From contig CP046107.1 in assembly GCA_016864895.1 (NCBI GenBank), forward strand, positions 1,371,741-1,435,740: a stretch of 64,000 nt of DNA. Direction: 5' to 3'. The position numbers and the translations under genes were made by a program. Below the pieces are notes generated by a model, which made no database searches, was not told the origin of the DNA, and worked only from the letters and a program-made list of their open reading frames with translations. Position 1 is the stretch's first letter. Each line of letters begins with the position of its first letter. The stretch comes from Neisseriaceae bacterium. GTDB lineage: Bacteria; Pseudomonadota; Gammaproteobacteria; Burkholderiales; Neisseriaceae. Below are positions 39,059-48,739 of this stretch, one piece after another.

Positions 39059-39529
39059 ATGGATTTGCGTAAAATTAAAAAATTAATTGATTTAGTAGAA
39101 AAATCAGGTATTGCTGAAATTGAAATCACAGAGGGTGAGGAGAGTGTGAGAATATCAAGACAGCAAGTTACTTATGTGAATTCTCAACCCCCTGTGCAAT
39201 ACCAGGCACCTGCTCAAACGCCTGTTGTTGCTAATATAGATACTTTTGTTGATAGTGATTTGCAAGATGATACTAAATTACCAGAATATAAGGAAGAGGA
39301 TATCTTTAAATCACCTATGGTAGGTGTTTTTTATGTTGCACCAAGTCCTAATTCAAAACCATTTGTAGAGGTAGGACAAAGAGTAAACCAAGGTGATATC
39401 CTTTGTATTATAGAAGCAATGAAATTGATGAATGAAATTGAAGCTGAAAAATCAGGGGTGGTCACTAAAGTTTTAGTTCAAAACGGGGAGCCTGTAGAAT
39501 ATGGTGAACCGTTATTTATCATCTCTTAA
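39059..39529 (+). CDS. accB: biotin carboxyl carrier protein of acetyl-CoA carboxylase
   Basis: 156 residues. N-terminal helix, then a flexible Pro/Ala-rich linker near residues 43-60, and the C-terminal biotinyl domain with the attachment site EAMKLMNE (K122). Accepts biotin and shuttles CO2 in malonyl-CoA synthesis. The operon continues with accC. The biotin synthesis genes bioF/bioD/bioA occur later in the window. Confidence 0.97.
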   Translation: MDLRKIKKLIDLVEKSGIAEIEITEGEESVRISRQQVTYVNSQPPVQYQAPAQTPVVANIDTFVDSDLQDDTKLPEYKEEDIFKSPMVGVFYVAPSPNSKPFVEVGQRVNQGDILCIIEAMKLMNEIEAEKSGVVTKVLVQNGEPVEYGEPLFIIS

Positions 39530-39545
39530 TGAATTGAGTTAGGTT

Positions 39546-40898
39546 ATGTTTAATAAAATATTAGTTGCGAATCGAGGCGAAATCGCTTTGCGTGTCTTAA
39601 GAGCCTGTCGATTGTTGGGTATTCATTCTGTAATGGTTCATTCTGAGGCAGATAGTGATGCTATCTACGTTAAATTAGCTCATGAGTCGGTATGTATAGG
39701 ACCTTCACCATCCTCTAAAAGTTATTTAAACATTCCTGGTATTATCGCGGCAGCAGAAGTGACTAGTTCGGATGCCATTCATCCAGGATATGGATTTTTA
39801 TCTGAAAATGCAGATTTTTGTGAACAGGTAGAAAAATCTGGGTTTACTTTTATTGGCCCAGATGCAGATACTATTCGCTTGATGGGAGATAAGGTTTCTG
39901 CCAAAAAAGCAATGTTGGATGTTGGTGTGCCTTGTGTTCCAGGTTCTGATGGGGTGTTACCCAATGATCCTGATGAAATTATTAGAATAGGTAAAGAAGT
40001 TGGTTATCCTGTTATTATTAAAGCATCTGGTGGTGGTGGTGGACGTGGAATGCGCGTTGTTAGGGGGGAAGAAGATTTATTGAAGAGTGTTGAAATGACC
40101 AAAACAGAAGCGATGATTGCTTTTGGGAATCCAGAAGTTTATATGGAAAGATATCTAGAAAATCCTAGACATATAGAAATTCAAGTGATCTCTGATCAGT
40201 ATGGTAATACTATTCATTTGGGAGAGCGTGATTGTTCTATGCAGAGGCGCCATCAAAAAATTATTGAGGAAGCACCAGCACCAGGTATTACTAAAAAACA
40301 AAGAGATAAAATAGGTGCAACATGTGTAGAAGCTTGTAACAAGATAGGTTACAGAGGTTTAGGTACTTTCGAATTTTTATATGAGAATGGTGAGTTTTTC
40401 TTTATCGAGATGAATACTCGAGTTCAAGTAGAACATCCTGTAACTGAATTAATTACTGGGATTGATATTGTTAAAGAACAGATCTTGATTGCAGCAGGAG
40501 AAAAATTATCTTATCAGCAAGACGATATCATTTTTCGAGGCCATGCCATAGAATGTCGTATTAATGCAGAGAACCCTTACAATTTTAGACCAAGTCCAGG
40601 TTTAATAGAAAGTTATAATGTTCCAGGTGGCCCTGGGGTGAGGGTAGATACGCATTTATATCAAGGCTATAGAATTCCTTCACATTATGATAGTTTAATT
40701 GCTAAATTGTGTAGTGTAGGTGATGATAGGGCTATTGCTATTGCCCGTATGAATGTTGCGCTATCTGAATTTATGATAGAAGGAATTAATACTAATATAC
40801 CTTTGCATAGGGATTTACTATCTAACTCAAAATTTGTACAAGGTCAGCAGTCTATTCATTATTTGGAAAGATGGTTGGCTGAACGTAAGGAATCTTAA
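39546..40898 (+). CDS. accC: acetyl-CoA carboxylase, biotin carboxylase subunit
   Basis: ATP-grasp enzyme that carboxylates biotin on AccB. 450 residues. Motifs: [20 protein letters not shown] at the N-terminus, glycine-rich ATP loop [12 protein letters not shown], the catalytic [13 protein letters not shown] and RINAENP. Its last base is shared with the prmA start (TAATG), so prmA is coupled. Confidence 0.98.
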   Translation: MFNKILVANRGEIALRVLRACRLLGIHSVMVHSEADSDAIYVKLAHESVCIGPSPSSKSYLNIPGIIAAAEVTSSDAIHPGYGFLSENADFCEQVEKSGFTFIGPDADTIRLMGDKVSAKKAMLDVGVPCVPGSDGVLPNDPDEIIRIGKEVGYPVIIKASGGGGGRGMRVVRGEEDLLKSVEMTKTEAMIAFGNPEVYMERYLENPRHIEIQVISDQYGNTIHLGERDCSMQRRHQKIIEEAPAPGITKKQRDKIGATCVEACNKIGYRGLGTFEFLYENGEFFFIEMNTRVQVEHPVTELITGIDIVKEQILIAAGEKLSYQQDDIIFRGHAIECRINAENPYNFRPSPGLIESYNVPGGPGVRVDTHLYQGYRIPSHYDSLIAKLCSVGDDRAIAIARMNVALSEFMIEGINTNIPLHRDLLSNSKFVQGQQSIHYLERWLAERKES

Positions 40899-41800
40899 TG
40901 TCTCTACAAGAATTAAAAATAATCTTAGGTTCAGAAAAGGCGGAGGAATTAGCAGATGCACTTTTACAAAGAGGTGCTTTAAGTGTTGGTATTGAAGATG
41001 CTTATGCTAACACGAATGAAGAACAAGCCTTGTTTGATGAACCGGGAGAAATGATACCAGGGCAGACAATCCAACTCTGGGATAATAGCTTAGTGTTATC
41101 TTTATTTGAGGATAGTGTATCGGTAGAAATACTGGCTACAGAATTATTACAGGAGCTACGTATTTCCGAAAAAATGATGCAAATAAGGACAATAGAAGAC
41201 CAAGATTGGGTAAGATTAAACCAGTCTCAATTTGACGCTATCCCTGTATCTGAGCGGTTGTGGATTGTTCCTTCTTGGATAGAGAAGGTAGATTCGGCTG
41301 AATGTGTGATTCATCTAGATCCTGGCTTGGCTTTTGGTACAGGATCTCACCCTACAACCTATTTATGTTTGTCATGGTTAGATAAAAATTTGTCTAAAAA
41401 TCAATCGGTTTTAGACTATGGGTGTGGTTCTGGTATTTTAGCTATTGTTGCAAAAAAATTAGGTGCAGAACTTGTGGTTGGGGTTGATATTGATGCACAG
41501 GCTATTTTGGCCAGTAATGAAAATGCAAAAAAGAATGGCGTTAAAATAGACTTTTTTTTACCTAAAGATTTTAAACAAGAACAAACCTTTGATGTAGTTG
41601 TTGCCAATATTTTAGCCAATCCTTTGCGATTATTAGCGAGTATGTTAGCTAATTATGTTCATTTAGGAGGTAGGCTTGTATTGTCTGGTATTTTAAAGTC
41701 ACAACAGGAAGAAATTATACAAATTTATCAAGAGTGGTTTGACATTGGCGTGTATCAAGAAAAGGAAGGCTGGATTTGTTTGGTGGGGGTAAAGAAGTAA
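40898..41800 (+). CDS. prmA: ribosomal protein L11 methyltransferase
   Basis: 300 residues. N-terminal L11-recognition domain, then the SAM-binding core: HLDPGLAFGTGSHPTT, LDYGCGSGILAIVAKKLGA, DIDAQAILASNENAKKN and VVANILANPLRLLA. Trimethylates L11. Translationally coupled to accC, a pairing also seen in other proteobacteria. Confidence 0.96.
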   Translation: MSLQELKIILGSEKAEELADALLQRGALSVGIEDAYANTNEEQALFDEPGEMIPGQTIQLWDNSLVLSLFEDSVSVEILATELLQELRISEKMMQIRTIEDQDWVRLNQSQFDAIPVSERLWIVPSWIEKVDSAECVIHLDPGLAFGTGSHPTTYLCLSWLDKNLSKNQSVLDYGCGSGILAIVAKKLGAELVVGVDIDAQAILASNENAKKNGVKIDFFLPKDFKQEQTFDVVVANILANPLRLLASMLANYVHLGGRLVLSGILKSQQEEIIQIYQEWFDIGVYQEKEGWICLVGVKK

Positions 41801-41909
41801 AACGGCCTATTAATTTTGTTGAAAACTTTCATTTGTAAATTGATTTTTTAATGATAAATTGACTAATTTATGCTATTTTCATAGTCAAAATACGACAGCT
41901 GAGATCACA

Positions 41910-43211
41910 ATGACTGTATCTGAATTTTTTGGCCAGGATTTTGTAAAGGTTTTTAGAGAAGCCGGTCCTTATATTAATAATTTGAAGGGTAAAACTGTAG
42001 TTATTGGTATTAATAGTTATGTTGTTGAGGAGTATTATTTAATAAGTCTGCTCCAGGATATTAACTTATTAAACAGCTTAGGAATGAGACTGGTTATTGT
42101 CTTTGGTGTATATAAGCAGATAGAGGAAGAATATCAACCTGATATAGGTAGTTCTATTAATAAAGAACAAATGCAAACTATTAAGGAGTTAGTTGGTCGG
42201 GTACGGATCGATATTGAGTCGTATTTAAGTATTGGTTATGGCAATCTATCTGTATCGAGAAGTGAGGTCAATGTACTAGGTGCCAACTATATTTCAGCTA
42301 AATCCAAAGGTGTTATTGGTGGTCAAGATAGTGAACATTTAGGAGAAGTTAGAAAAATTAATCTTGGATTAATGAAAGACCATTTGGAACAAAGAAATAT
42401 TATTTTAGTCAATCCGTTAGGATACTCAGTTAGCGGAATGAGTTATTATATTCCAATGAGTGAAATGGCAACTGAGATAGCTATTTCTCTACAAGCAGAA
42501 AAGTTAGTTTTCATTACAAGGGCAAATGGTATTGTTAATGTGCAAGGGGAGATTTTGAATAATTTAACTTTAAATGAAGCACAAAGAGTAATGCAAGAGA
42601 CAAAGCAACATACTGATATTATTAAAATATCACATTCTATTAATAGAGCATTATCTTCTAATCAGGTAAAGAGAGTTCAATTAATCTCCGGTTTGGAGCA
42701 AGGCAGTTTGTTATCAGAATTATTTACTAGAGATGGTGTAGGAACTTCAATGTCATATTCATCTTTTACCAATATTAGGTCAGCAAATAGTACAGATATT
42801 CCTACACTTTTACAGATTATTAATCCTTTAGTAAAGAGAGGATATTTATTACCCAGATCCAGAAGTTATTTTGAGGCACATATTAATGAGTTTTTTGTGA
42901 TTGAGTATGATGAAGTGATTTATGGCTGTGTACAGTTCAGATCATATGAGGGACATAGTGCAGAGTTAGCTTGTTTGTCTGTACTCGAATCAGCCCGAGA
43001 TCAAGGTTATGGTGAGAAACTATTGGCCAGAGTACAAGAAGAAGCTAAAATCAAATATAAGACTAAATTATTTGCTTTGACCACGCAAGCAGGTGATTGG
43101 TTTAAAGAACGAGGATTTGTGGAGGTTTCTTCCAAGGAACTACCAGAAGTACGATGGTTAGAGTATCATTCCTCTAAACGGCAATCAAAAATTTTTTTGA
43201 AAACATTATAA
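41910..43211 (+). CDS. argA: amino-acid N-acetyltransferase (N-acetylglutamate synthase)
   Basis: First committed step of arginine synthesis. About 433 residues: an N-terminal amino-acid-kinase-like domain (VVIGINSYVVEE, NPLGYSVSGMSYYIP, KLVFITRANGI) and a C-terminal GNAT domain (AELACLSVLESARDQGYGEKLL). I choose ATG 41910 because MTVSEFFGQDFVKVFREAGPYI is the standard N-terminus; the open frame extends upstream only from a TTG. The kinase-like domain normally mediates arginine feedback. Confidence 0.94.
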   Translation: MTVSEFFGQDFVKVFREAGPYINNLKGKTVVIGINSYVVEEYYLISLLQDINLLNSLGMRLVIVFGVYKQIEEEYQPDIGSSINKEQMQTIKELVGRVRIDIESYLSIGYGNLSVSRSEVNVLGANYISAKSKGVIGGQDSEHLGEVRKINLGLMKDHLEQRNIILVNPLGYSVSGMSYYIPMSEMATEIAISLQAEKLVFITRANGIVNVQGEILNNLTLNEAQRVMQETKQHTDIIKISHSINRALSSNQVKRVQLISGLEQGSLLSELFTRDGVGTSMSYSSFTNIRSANSTDIPTLLQIINPLVKRGYLLPRSRSYFEAHINEFFVIEYDEVIYGCVQFRSYEGHSAELACLSVLESARDQGYGEKLLARVQEEAKIKYKTKLFALTTQAGDWFKERGFVEVSSKELPEVRWLEYHSSKRQSKIFLKTL

Positions 43212-43215
43212 CATT

Positions 43216-45504
43216 ATGCAATATTTGCCTTTATTATGCCTGGGTATAATAGGGGCGTTTTTTATACCTGAATATCTTATATCATTTAAACTGTTTTTAG
43301 TTTTTATATTGATTTTATTGATAATTTTATCATTTTTTTATCAATCATTTAGATGGTTGTTATTTATACTACTGGGGTTTTTTTATGCTTTGTTTCGTAT
43401 TGAGGTTAATCTACAATCAAGAGTAAATGATGGGGATAGTTTACTAGTAGGTGTGCCTCTGTCCATTGAAGTAATCAGTATTCCTGAAAAAAATACCAAT
43501 TATCGTCAGTTCTATGCCAAAGTTTTAGATCAAGATAAACCATATGATAAGTTACTAGTTAAGGACTTTACACGACAAGATTGGCCACTAGGCAGTCGTT
43601 GGCATATTGAAGCAAAAATCCATTCTTCCATTGGTCGAGTGAATTTAGTTGGTTTTAATAATGAGGTATGGTCATTAGCCAATGGCATAGATGGTTATGC
43701 AAATATTCAAAAGGTTAAAGAAAAATTACCTGATCCTTTTTTTGATAATGCATGGCTACAACATGGGGTTAATAGAATCAGGCTCATAGGACTTAAGAGA
43801 ATAGAAAATTATTATCCTCAATACCCCAATGGTAGTGCTTTAGTTGCTTCTTTATCGTTAGGGTATCGAAACTATTTATCAGATGATAATTGGGATGATT
43901 TTAAATCTTTAGGACTTTCTCATTTAATTAGCATTTCAGGTTTACATGTAGGGATTGTTGCTTTTTTATGTAGTTTATTGATATTGTTGATAATCAGATT
44001 ATTAATTTTTTCAAGAAATTACCATTTTTTACCTTCAAATCCATTACGGTGGATTACTGTATTGAGTTTTTTTGGGGCATTTTTTTATGCCTTGTTGTCA
44101 GGTTTTTCAGTGTCAGCTCAAAGAAGTATTACTATGCTTGGAATAATCGCCTATTGTATTGTTTCACGAAGATATTTTTCTGCTTGGCAAATTTGGTGGT
44201 TGGCACTAACGGCTGTTTTATTTTTCGATCCGATGAGTGTACTATCAATCGGATTTTGGTTATCTTTTCTATTGGTAGCTAGCTTATTATTGGTTTCTTA
44301 CAGTTCTTACACTAAGAAATATCAAACTTATCTCAGGCATTTCTTAAAAGCAGAATATGCAACAACTATGGCATCTATCATTCCAGTCATGGTATTTTTT
44401 AATACTGTGCCAATTTACAGTTTTTTAATTAATTTGGTAGCTATTCCATGGTTTTCATTTGTATTAACACCTTTGTCTCTAGTAAGTATTTTATTGCCTT
44501 TTGAATTTTTTTTACAGATGACAATAACTTTATCAGAATACACGATGCAGTTATTACATTTTTTATCTGCTTATATGAGTGTGATAACGATACCCAAATT
44601 ACCTATTGCTTTGATAATATTAGGTTCAATTGCAATATTCCTATTAATTATTCCTAGGGGGTTAAATTTAAGGCTGTGGGCATGTATTATATTATTAGGA
44701 ATTTTTACATTTCAACCCAGAAAAATTTTACCCAATGAGGTAGAAATTACGGTATTTGATGTAGGACAAGGGTTATCTTTACTAATACAAACACGTGAAC
44801 ATCAACTACTATACGATACCGGTGAACGATATATGTACCAAGATTTGGTGCGTAACTTGTATGCTAAGAGTATCAATAAACTAGATTTTTTAATATTATC
44901 TCATCATGATAGTGATCATGATGGTGCTTGGCGAGATTTGAGTCACTCTTTGTTGATAAAATCCATTTTTGCAGGTCAACCTGAAAATTATAGAGATTCT
45001 GGTGTAGCACAAATAGCTTTTTGTAAGGCATCTTACGCATGGGATTGGGATGGAGTACATTTTGAGTTTTTAACACCATATACACAACAGGATAAAGTAT
45101 CAAAAAATGATAGGAGTTGTGTGCTAAGAGTTGTTACTAATAATCAAGCAATATTAATTACTGCTGATTTAACATATAAAGGAGAAAAAGCACTTATCAG
45201 TCAATATGGAGATAATTTATATTCTAGCGTATTGGTTTTAGGTCATCATGGAAGTGAAACGTCGAACAGCGAATTATTATTAGATACAGTTGAACCTAAA
45301 TTTGCAATTGTATCTTCCGGTTATAGGAATCGTTTTAATCATCCTCATCCGAGGGTCATGAAAATTTTAGAAAACAAAAATATACCGGTCTACAGAACAG
45401 ATAGACAGGGTGCCATAAAAATTCTTTTATCAGACAGGATTCTGGTCGAACCAGTGAGAAAGTATAAACCTTTTTGGCAAAAAAAACCAATGGCTGCAGA
45501 ATAA
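43216..45504 (+). CDS. comEC: DNA internalisation competence protein ComEC/Rec2
   Basis: Inner-membrane channel for single-stranded DNA in natural transformation (ComA in Neisseria). 762 residues: an N-terminal soluble OB-like part, the competence domain with SLSLGYRNYLSDDNWDDF and SHLISISGLHVGIVAFL, many membrane helices to about residue 500, and a C-terminal metallo-beta-lactamase-like domain (HHDSDHDG, H563-D569; LGHHGSETSNSELL). Intact and full length, so the competence channel may work. Starts 4 bases after argA. Confidence 0.95.
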   Translation: MQYLPLLCLGIIGAFFIPEYLISFKLFLVFILILLIILSFFYQSFRWLLFILLGFFYALFRIEVNLQSRVNDGDSLLVGVPLSIEVISIPEKNTNYRQFYAKVLDQDKPYDKLLVKDFTRQDWPLGSRWHIEAKIHSSIGRVNLVGFNNEVWSLANGIDGYANIQKVKEKLPDPFFDNAWLQHGVNRIRLIGLKRIENYYPQYPNGSALVASLSLGYRNYLSDDNWDDFKSLGLSHLISISGLHVGIVAFLCSLLILLIIRLLIFSRNYHFLPSNPLRWITVLSFFGAFFYALLSGFSVSAQRSITMLGIIAYCIVSRRYFSAWQIWWLALTAVLFFDPMSVLSIGFWLSFLLVASLLLVSYSSYTKKYQTYLRHFLKAEYATTMASIIPVMVFFNTVPIYSFLINLVAIPWFSFVLTPLSLVSILLPFEFFLQMTITLSEYTMQLLHFLSAYMSVITIPKLPIALIILGSIAIFLLIIPRGLNLRLWACIILLGIFTFQPRKILPNEVEITVFDVGQGLSLLIQTREHQLLYDTGERYMYQDLVRNLYAKSINKLDFLILSHHDSDHDGAWRDLSHSLLIKSIFAGQPENYRDSGVAQIAFCKASYAWDWDGVHFEFLTPYTQQDKVSKNDRSCVLRVVTNNQAILITADLTYKGEKALISQYGDNLYSSVLVLGHHGSETSNSELLLDTVEPKFAIVSSGYRNRFNHPHPRVMKILENKNIPVYRTDRQGAIKILLSDRILVEPVRKYKPFWQKKPMAAE

Positions 45505-45556
45505 TTAAGATAGAATAGTAAATCGGTTAATTTATGATTAAGCGTGAGCATAGGTT

Positions 45557-46276
45557 ATGAATAAGATAGAGTATTGGCTGACAAAAGATTCTATAGGGCG
45601 AGATCTATTTGCCCAAGAATGTGAATTCCTACAAAAGATTGTGAATCGTTTATCAGGGAATGATCATTTCTTGTTGGGATTAGGGCCTGTTAATATATTT
45701 CAATATATTAATTTATATTCCTTACATACAGGTATCTATGTCTCTGAAAGTATGCCATGTGATGTTGTTTCTTCTTATACATATCTTCCTTTTGATGAAA
45801 ATAGTGTTGATATATTAATTTGTCATCATGTATTAGAATTTTCTCAGGCAAAAGATTTATTAATTAGAGACATTAGCCGTATTTTGAAGCCTGGAGGTAA
45901 TCTTGTCGTTTGTTCATTTAACCCACATAGATTATGGCTTATCAATCCAAAATGGGAAGGGGATACGATTTTTTACAAGAGAAATTGTATGAGTATACGT
46001 CAGTTAAGAGAGGAAATCGAAAATAACTCTATGCAAGTTATTGAAGGGCAATTTATGTTTTATACCCCATTGTTTGGAAGTTGTTTTAATAGTGGGCGGA
46101 TTGACTTTTTAGAAAAAGTAGGAAATAGATGGTGGCCCAATTTATCTAGTATTTATGCTTTGGTTGCAAAGAAAAAGGTATCAAAGTTTATAACAAATCC
46201 AGTAGGAAATAAACTACTAGACACTAGACATATTGGGTTGGTTGCCTTAACGAGAAAATCAGATCAACTATCTTAA
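45557..46276 (+). CDS. class I SAM-dependent methyltransferase
   Basis: 239 residues. A methyltransferase-11-type core is visible as LPFDENSVDILICHHVLEF, then ISRILKPGGNLVVCSFNPHRLW. The first glycine motif is poor (LLGLGPVNIF), so the SAM site is atypical at motif I. Substrate unknown; similar proteins in proteobacteria often sit beside rnhA, which is not seen here. Precedes purC by 23 bases. Confidence 0.8.
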   Translation: MNKIEYWLTKDSIGRDLFAQECEFLQKIVNRLSGNDHFLLGLGPVNIFQYINLYSLHTGIYVSESMPCDVVSSYTYLPFDENSVDILICHHVLEFSQAKDLLIRDISRILKPGGNLVVCSFNPHRLWLINPKWEGDTIFYKRNCMSIRQLREEIENNSMQVIEGQFMFYTPLFGSCFNSGRIDFLEKVGNRWWPNLSSIYALVAKKKVSKFITNPVGNKLLDTRHIGLVALTRKSDQLS

Positions 46277-46299
46277 AATAGTAAGTGGAAAGAGAAAAG

Positions 46300-47154
46300 A
46301 TGAATATTGAATTAGAAAAAGTTTATTCAGGGAAAGTGAGAGATTTATATCAAATTGATGAAAAAAGATTATTGATGGTTGCTACAGATAGATTGTCTGC
46401 ATTTGATGTAGTTTTTGATGATATGATTCCGGGGAAAGGGGAAATATTGACACAAATGTCTAATTCATGGTTCAGTTTTTTCCAGGAAGATATACCTAAT
46501 CATTTTACCGGAGAGAGTGTATACAATATCCTATCCGAAGAACAAGCTAAATTATTTGAAAAAAGAGCAGTAGTGATTAAAAAATTAACACCTGTTAAAG
46601 TAGAAGCTGTTGTAAGAGGATACATTGCAGGAGGTGGTTGGAAAGAGTATCAACAAACAGGAATGATTTCAGGTATTCATTTGTCTAAGGGATTAAAGTT
46701 AGCACAAGAATTGCCTGAAGTTATATTTACTCCTTCCACTAAAGCAGAGGTAGGGGATCATGATGAAAGTATTGATTTTCAGACTATGAGTAATCTGATT
46801 GGGGTTGATTTAGCCAAAGAAATTAGCACAAGGTCAGTGCAATTGTATCAAAAAGCTTCTGAATATGCTAAGACTAAAGGTATTATCATTGCTGACACTA
46901 AATTTGAATTTGGTATAGATGAAAATGGTGTGTTGACATTGATGGATGAGGTTTTGACACCAGACTCAAGCCGTTTTTGGGATATTAATACTTATCGAGT
47001 TGGGCAAGAGCCATTGTCATTCGATAAGCAATATATTCGTAATTGGTTAGAATCAATTGATTGGAACAAGAAACCACCGACACCTCAACTACCCAAGGAA
47101 ATCGTTGAACAAACACAAAAGCGTTATCAAAAAATTTATGATTTGTTATTTTAG
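46300..47154 (+). CDS. purC: phosphoribosylaminoimidazole-succinocarboxamide synthase
   Basis: SAICAR synthase of purine synthesis. 284 residues from ATG 46300, which follows the purine-rich ribosome site GGAAAGAG; the GTG at 46285 is less likely. Motifs: YSGKVRDLYQ, MVATDRLSAFDVVFDD, IPGKGEILTQMS, VVRGYIAGGGWKEY, and DTKFEFGID followed by LMDEVLTPDSSRFW. The length matches the longer purC form rather than the 237-residue enterobacterial one. Confidence 0.97.
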   Translation: MNIELEKVYSGKVRDLYQIDEKRLLMVATDRLSAFDVVFDDMIPGKGEILTQMSNSWFSFFQEDIPNHFTGESVYNILSEEQAKLFEKRAVVIKKLTPVKVEAVVRGYIAGGGWKEYQQTGMISGIHLSKGLKLAQELPEVIFTPSTKAEVGDHDESIDFQTMSNLIGVDLAKEISTRSVQLYQKASEYAKTKGIIIADTKFEFGIDENGVLTLMDEVLTPDSSRFWDINTYRVGQEPLSFDKQYIRNWLESIDWNKKPPTPQLPKEIVEQTQKRYQKIYDLLF

Positions 47155-47214
47155 TATGAATATTGCACTTCAACATATTTGAATTGAGTCATTGGGGACT
47201 GGTGCAAATTACTC

Positions 47215-47245
47215 TTGATAAAGAGGTAAAAGTACTCTTTATCAA
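47215..47245. terminator. possible terminator/hairpin after purC
   Basis: Perfect 11-bp inverted repeat TTGATAAAGAG / CTCTTTATCAA around 9 bases, 60 bases after the purC stop. There is no T tract, so it may be a weak terminator or an RNA-stabilising hairpin. Confidence 0.45.
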
Positions 47246-47315
47246 AAGGGTGTTACTCAGTCATTTCTCAAAATAACGGGTATTCAAGACAATATTCAAT
47301 TTTTGAATATCCCCC

Positions 47316-47840
47316 TCACTCGCATTGCCCCTTAACTGCTAAATATTTTTTAGTCAATAGTCCATATGGATCTATGGTTTTCAGATCGTTTATAGTTAGC
47401 ATTGGTGAATTATTCTTGGTACTGGACTCTAATACTACTTGTTTATTCTTATCGCTTGGATTCACCAGTGGCAATTCTTATTTACTCTTCATTTATTTGG
47501 CCCTGATAATACTGTTTGATTATTATCACTTAAACAAAGTAATAGTGAGGTATATTCATCTTTGACTTTATCGGATTCTGATACTACCACTTGAGTATTA
47601 TCACTTACAATTGTTGTTGATAACTTTTTTACAGATTTCACTGCAGTAGACTCTGGCATTACTGTTTGGGTAGTATTACTGACAGCTGGTAGTAGTGACC
47701 CATCGTTAACTTCATTGGACTCTAATATGATACTTGATTACTTATTACCCAAAGCTTGTGCTATAGATTTTGGCCTATATTGAATAGGTACAATTGTAGT
47801 CCCATTCTTACCATCCTTTAGGACAAGGAGGATGTTAATG
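47316..47840 (-). pseudogene. decayed protein with Ser/Asp/Asn-rich repeats
   Basis: On the minus strand, coding-like sequence runs from about 47840 to TGA at 47316, broken by an in-frame TAA and at least one frameshift near 47460-47490. It starts near VLKDGKNGTTIVPIQYRP. It then repeats a short pattern: VSNTTQTVMPES, VSDNTQVVVSES, LSDNNQTVLSGP and SDKNKQVVLESS. It ends DPYGLLTKKYLAVKGQCE. The repeats suggest a surface or secreted protein, but I do not recognise it. The plus-strand frame at 47374-47565 is a shadow. Confidence 0.45.
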
Positions 47841-47899
47841 AAAATATAATTTGACAAGGACTTATACAAAACAGGCCAGAAAAACAATATAAAGCAGAA

Positions 47900-48739
47900 T
47901 TAATCTAAAATATGGCGTTCTATATGTTCTAAAGTTCGACCTAGGAATTGCTCTCCAATAGTTTGGAATTTTAATGGAATATCAGAAACATAAAATTGAT
48001 AATTAGGTAGGGTATTATTATGGTTTAGTAAATTTTTCCGCTCTAGTTCAGAAGCAATGGTTTTGGCCACAGTAGTTGCTGAGTCAATGAGCGTAATTTG
48101 AGGACCTACTTCGAGTTGAATTATTGGTTTTAAAAGGGGATAGTGTGTACATCCTAATATTAGGGTATCAACATTTTCAGCCAAAATAGGTCTTAGGTAT
48201 TCTCTTATGGTTAAACGAGTAATGTCATTGTTTAACCATCCTTCTTCGACTAAGGGAACTAATAAGGAACATGCTTTTGAAATGACTCTTGTATTAGGAT
48301 TATAATTTGCAATAGCTCGTGCATAGGCATTGCTGTTGACTGTTGTAGAAGTCGCAATAACGCCTATTTGGTTGTTACTGGTAACTTTAAGTGCAGCATT
48401 GGCGCCAGCAGATATGACATCAATAACTGGAATATCACACGCTATTTCCTTTACTGTATTAAGTGCAACTGCTGAAATAGTATTACATGCAACGACTAAT
48501 GCCTTCACATCTTTTTGTAAAAGAAAGTCTATTATTTGTTGTGTGAATAATTGTATAGTTTTTTTCGATTTCATCCCATAAGGAACCCGTGCAGTATCAC
48601 CAAAATAGATGATACTTTCATGTGGCATTCTTTCCATTAGTGCTTTGATAACAGTTAGCCCACCAATACCGGAATCGAATACACCAATGGGGTTTTTAGA
48701 GAGAGAAGATATAGTAGTATTAGTATTGTGATTATTCAT
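47900..48739 (-). CDS. murI: glutamate racemase
   Basis: Makes D-glutamate for peptidoglycan. 279 residues. Motifs: GVFDSGIGGLTVI at 19-31, YFGDTARVPYG, first catalytic cysteine in VACNT (C85), second in LGCTHYPLL (about C197). Overlaps the aceK end by 8 bases, so it is translated with it on the minus strand. Confidence 0.96.
   Translation of the reverse strand: MNNHNTNTTISSLSKNPIGVFDSGIGGLTVIKALMERMPHESIIYFGDTARVPYGMKSKKTIQLFTQQIIDFLLQKDVKALVVACNTISAVALNTVKEIACDIPVIDVISAGANAALKVTSNNQIGVIATSTTVNSNAYARAIANYNPNTRVISKACSLLVPLVEEGWLNNDITRLTIREYLRPILAENVDTLILGCTHYPLLKPIIQLEVGPQITLIDSATTVAKTIASELERKNLLNHNNTLPNYQFYVSDIPLKFQTIGEQFLGRTLEHIERHILD

Noticed and set aside
41859-41909. Upstream TTG extension of argA
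   Set aside because: The family N-terminus begins at ATG 41910, and the extra 17 codons have no ribosome site and no family similarity.
45557-46276. BioC-type methyltransferase for biotin synthesis
   Set aside because: It is far from the bio genes, lacks BioC-specific motifs that I know, and has a poor SAM motif I; left as an unassigned methyltransferase.
47374-47565. Plus-strand 63-codon frame
   Set aside because: Shadow of the minus-strand repeat-protein remnant, which shows regular repeats.
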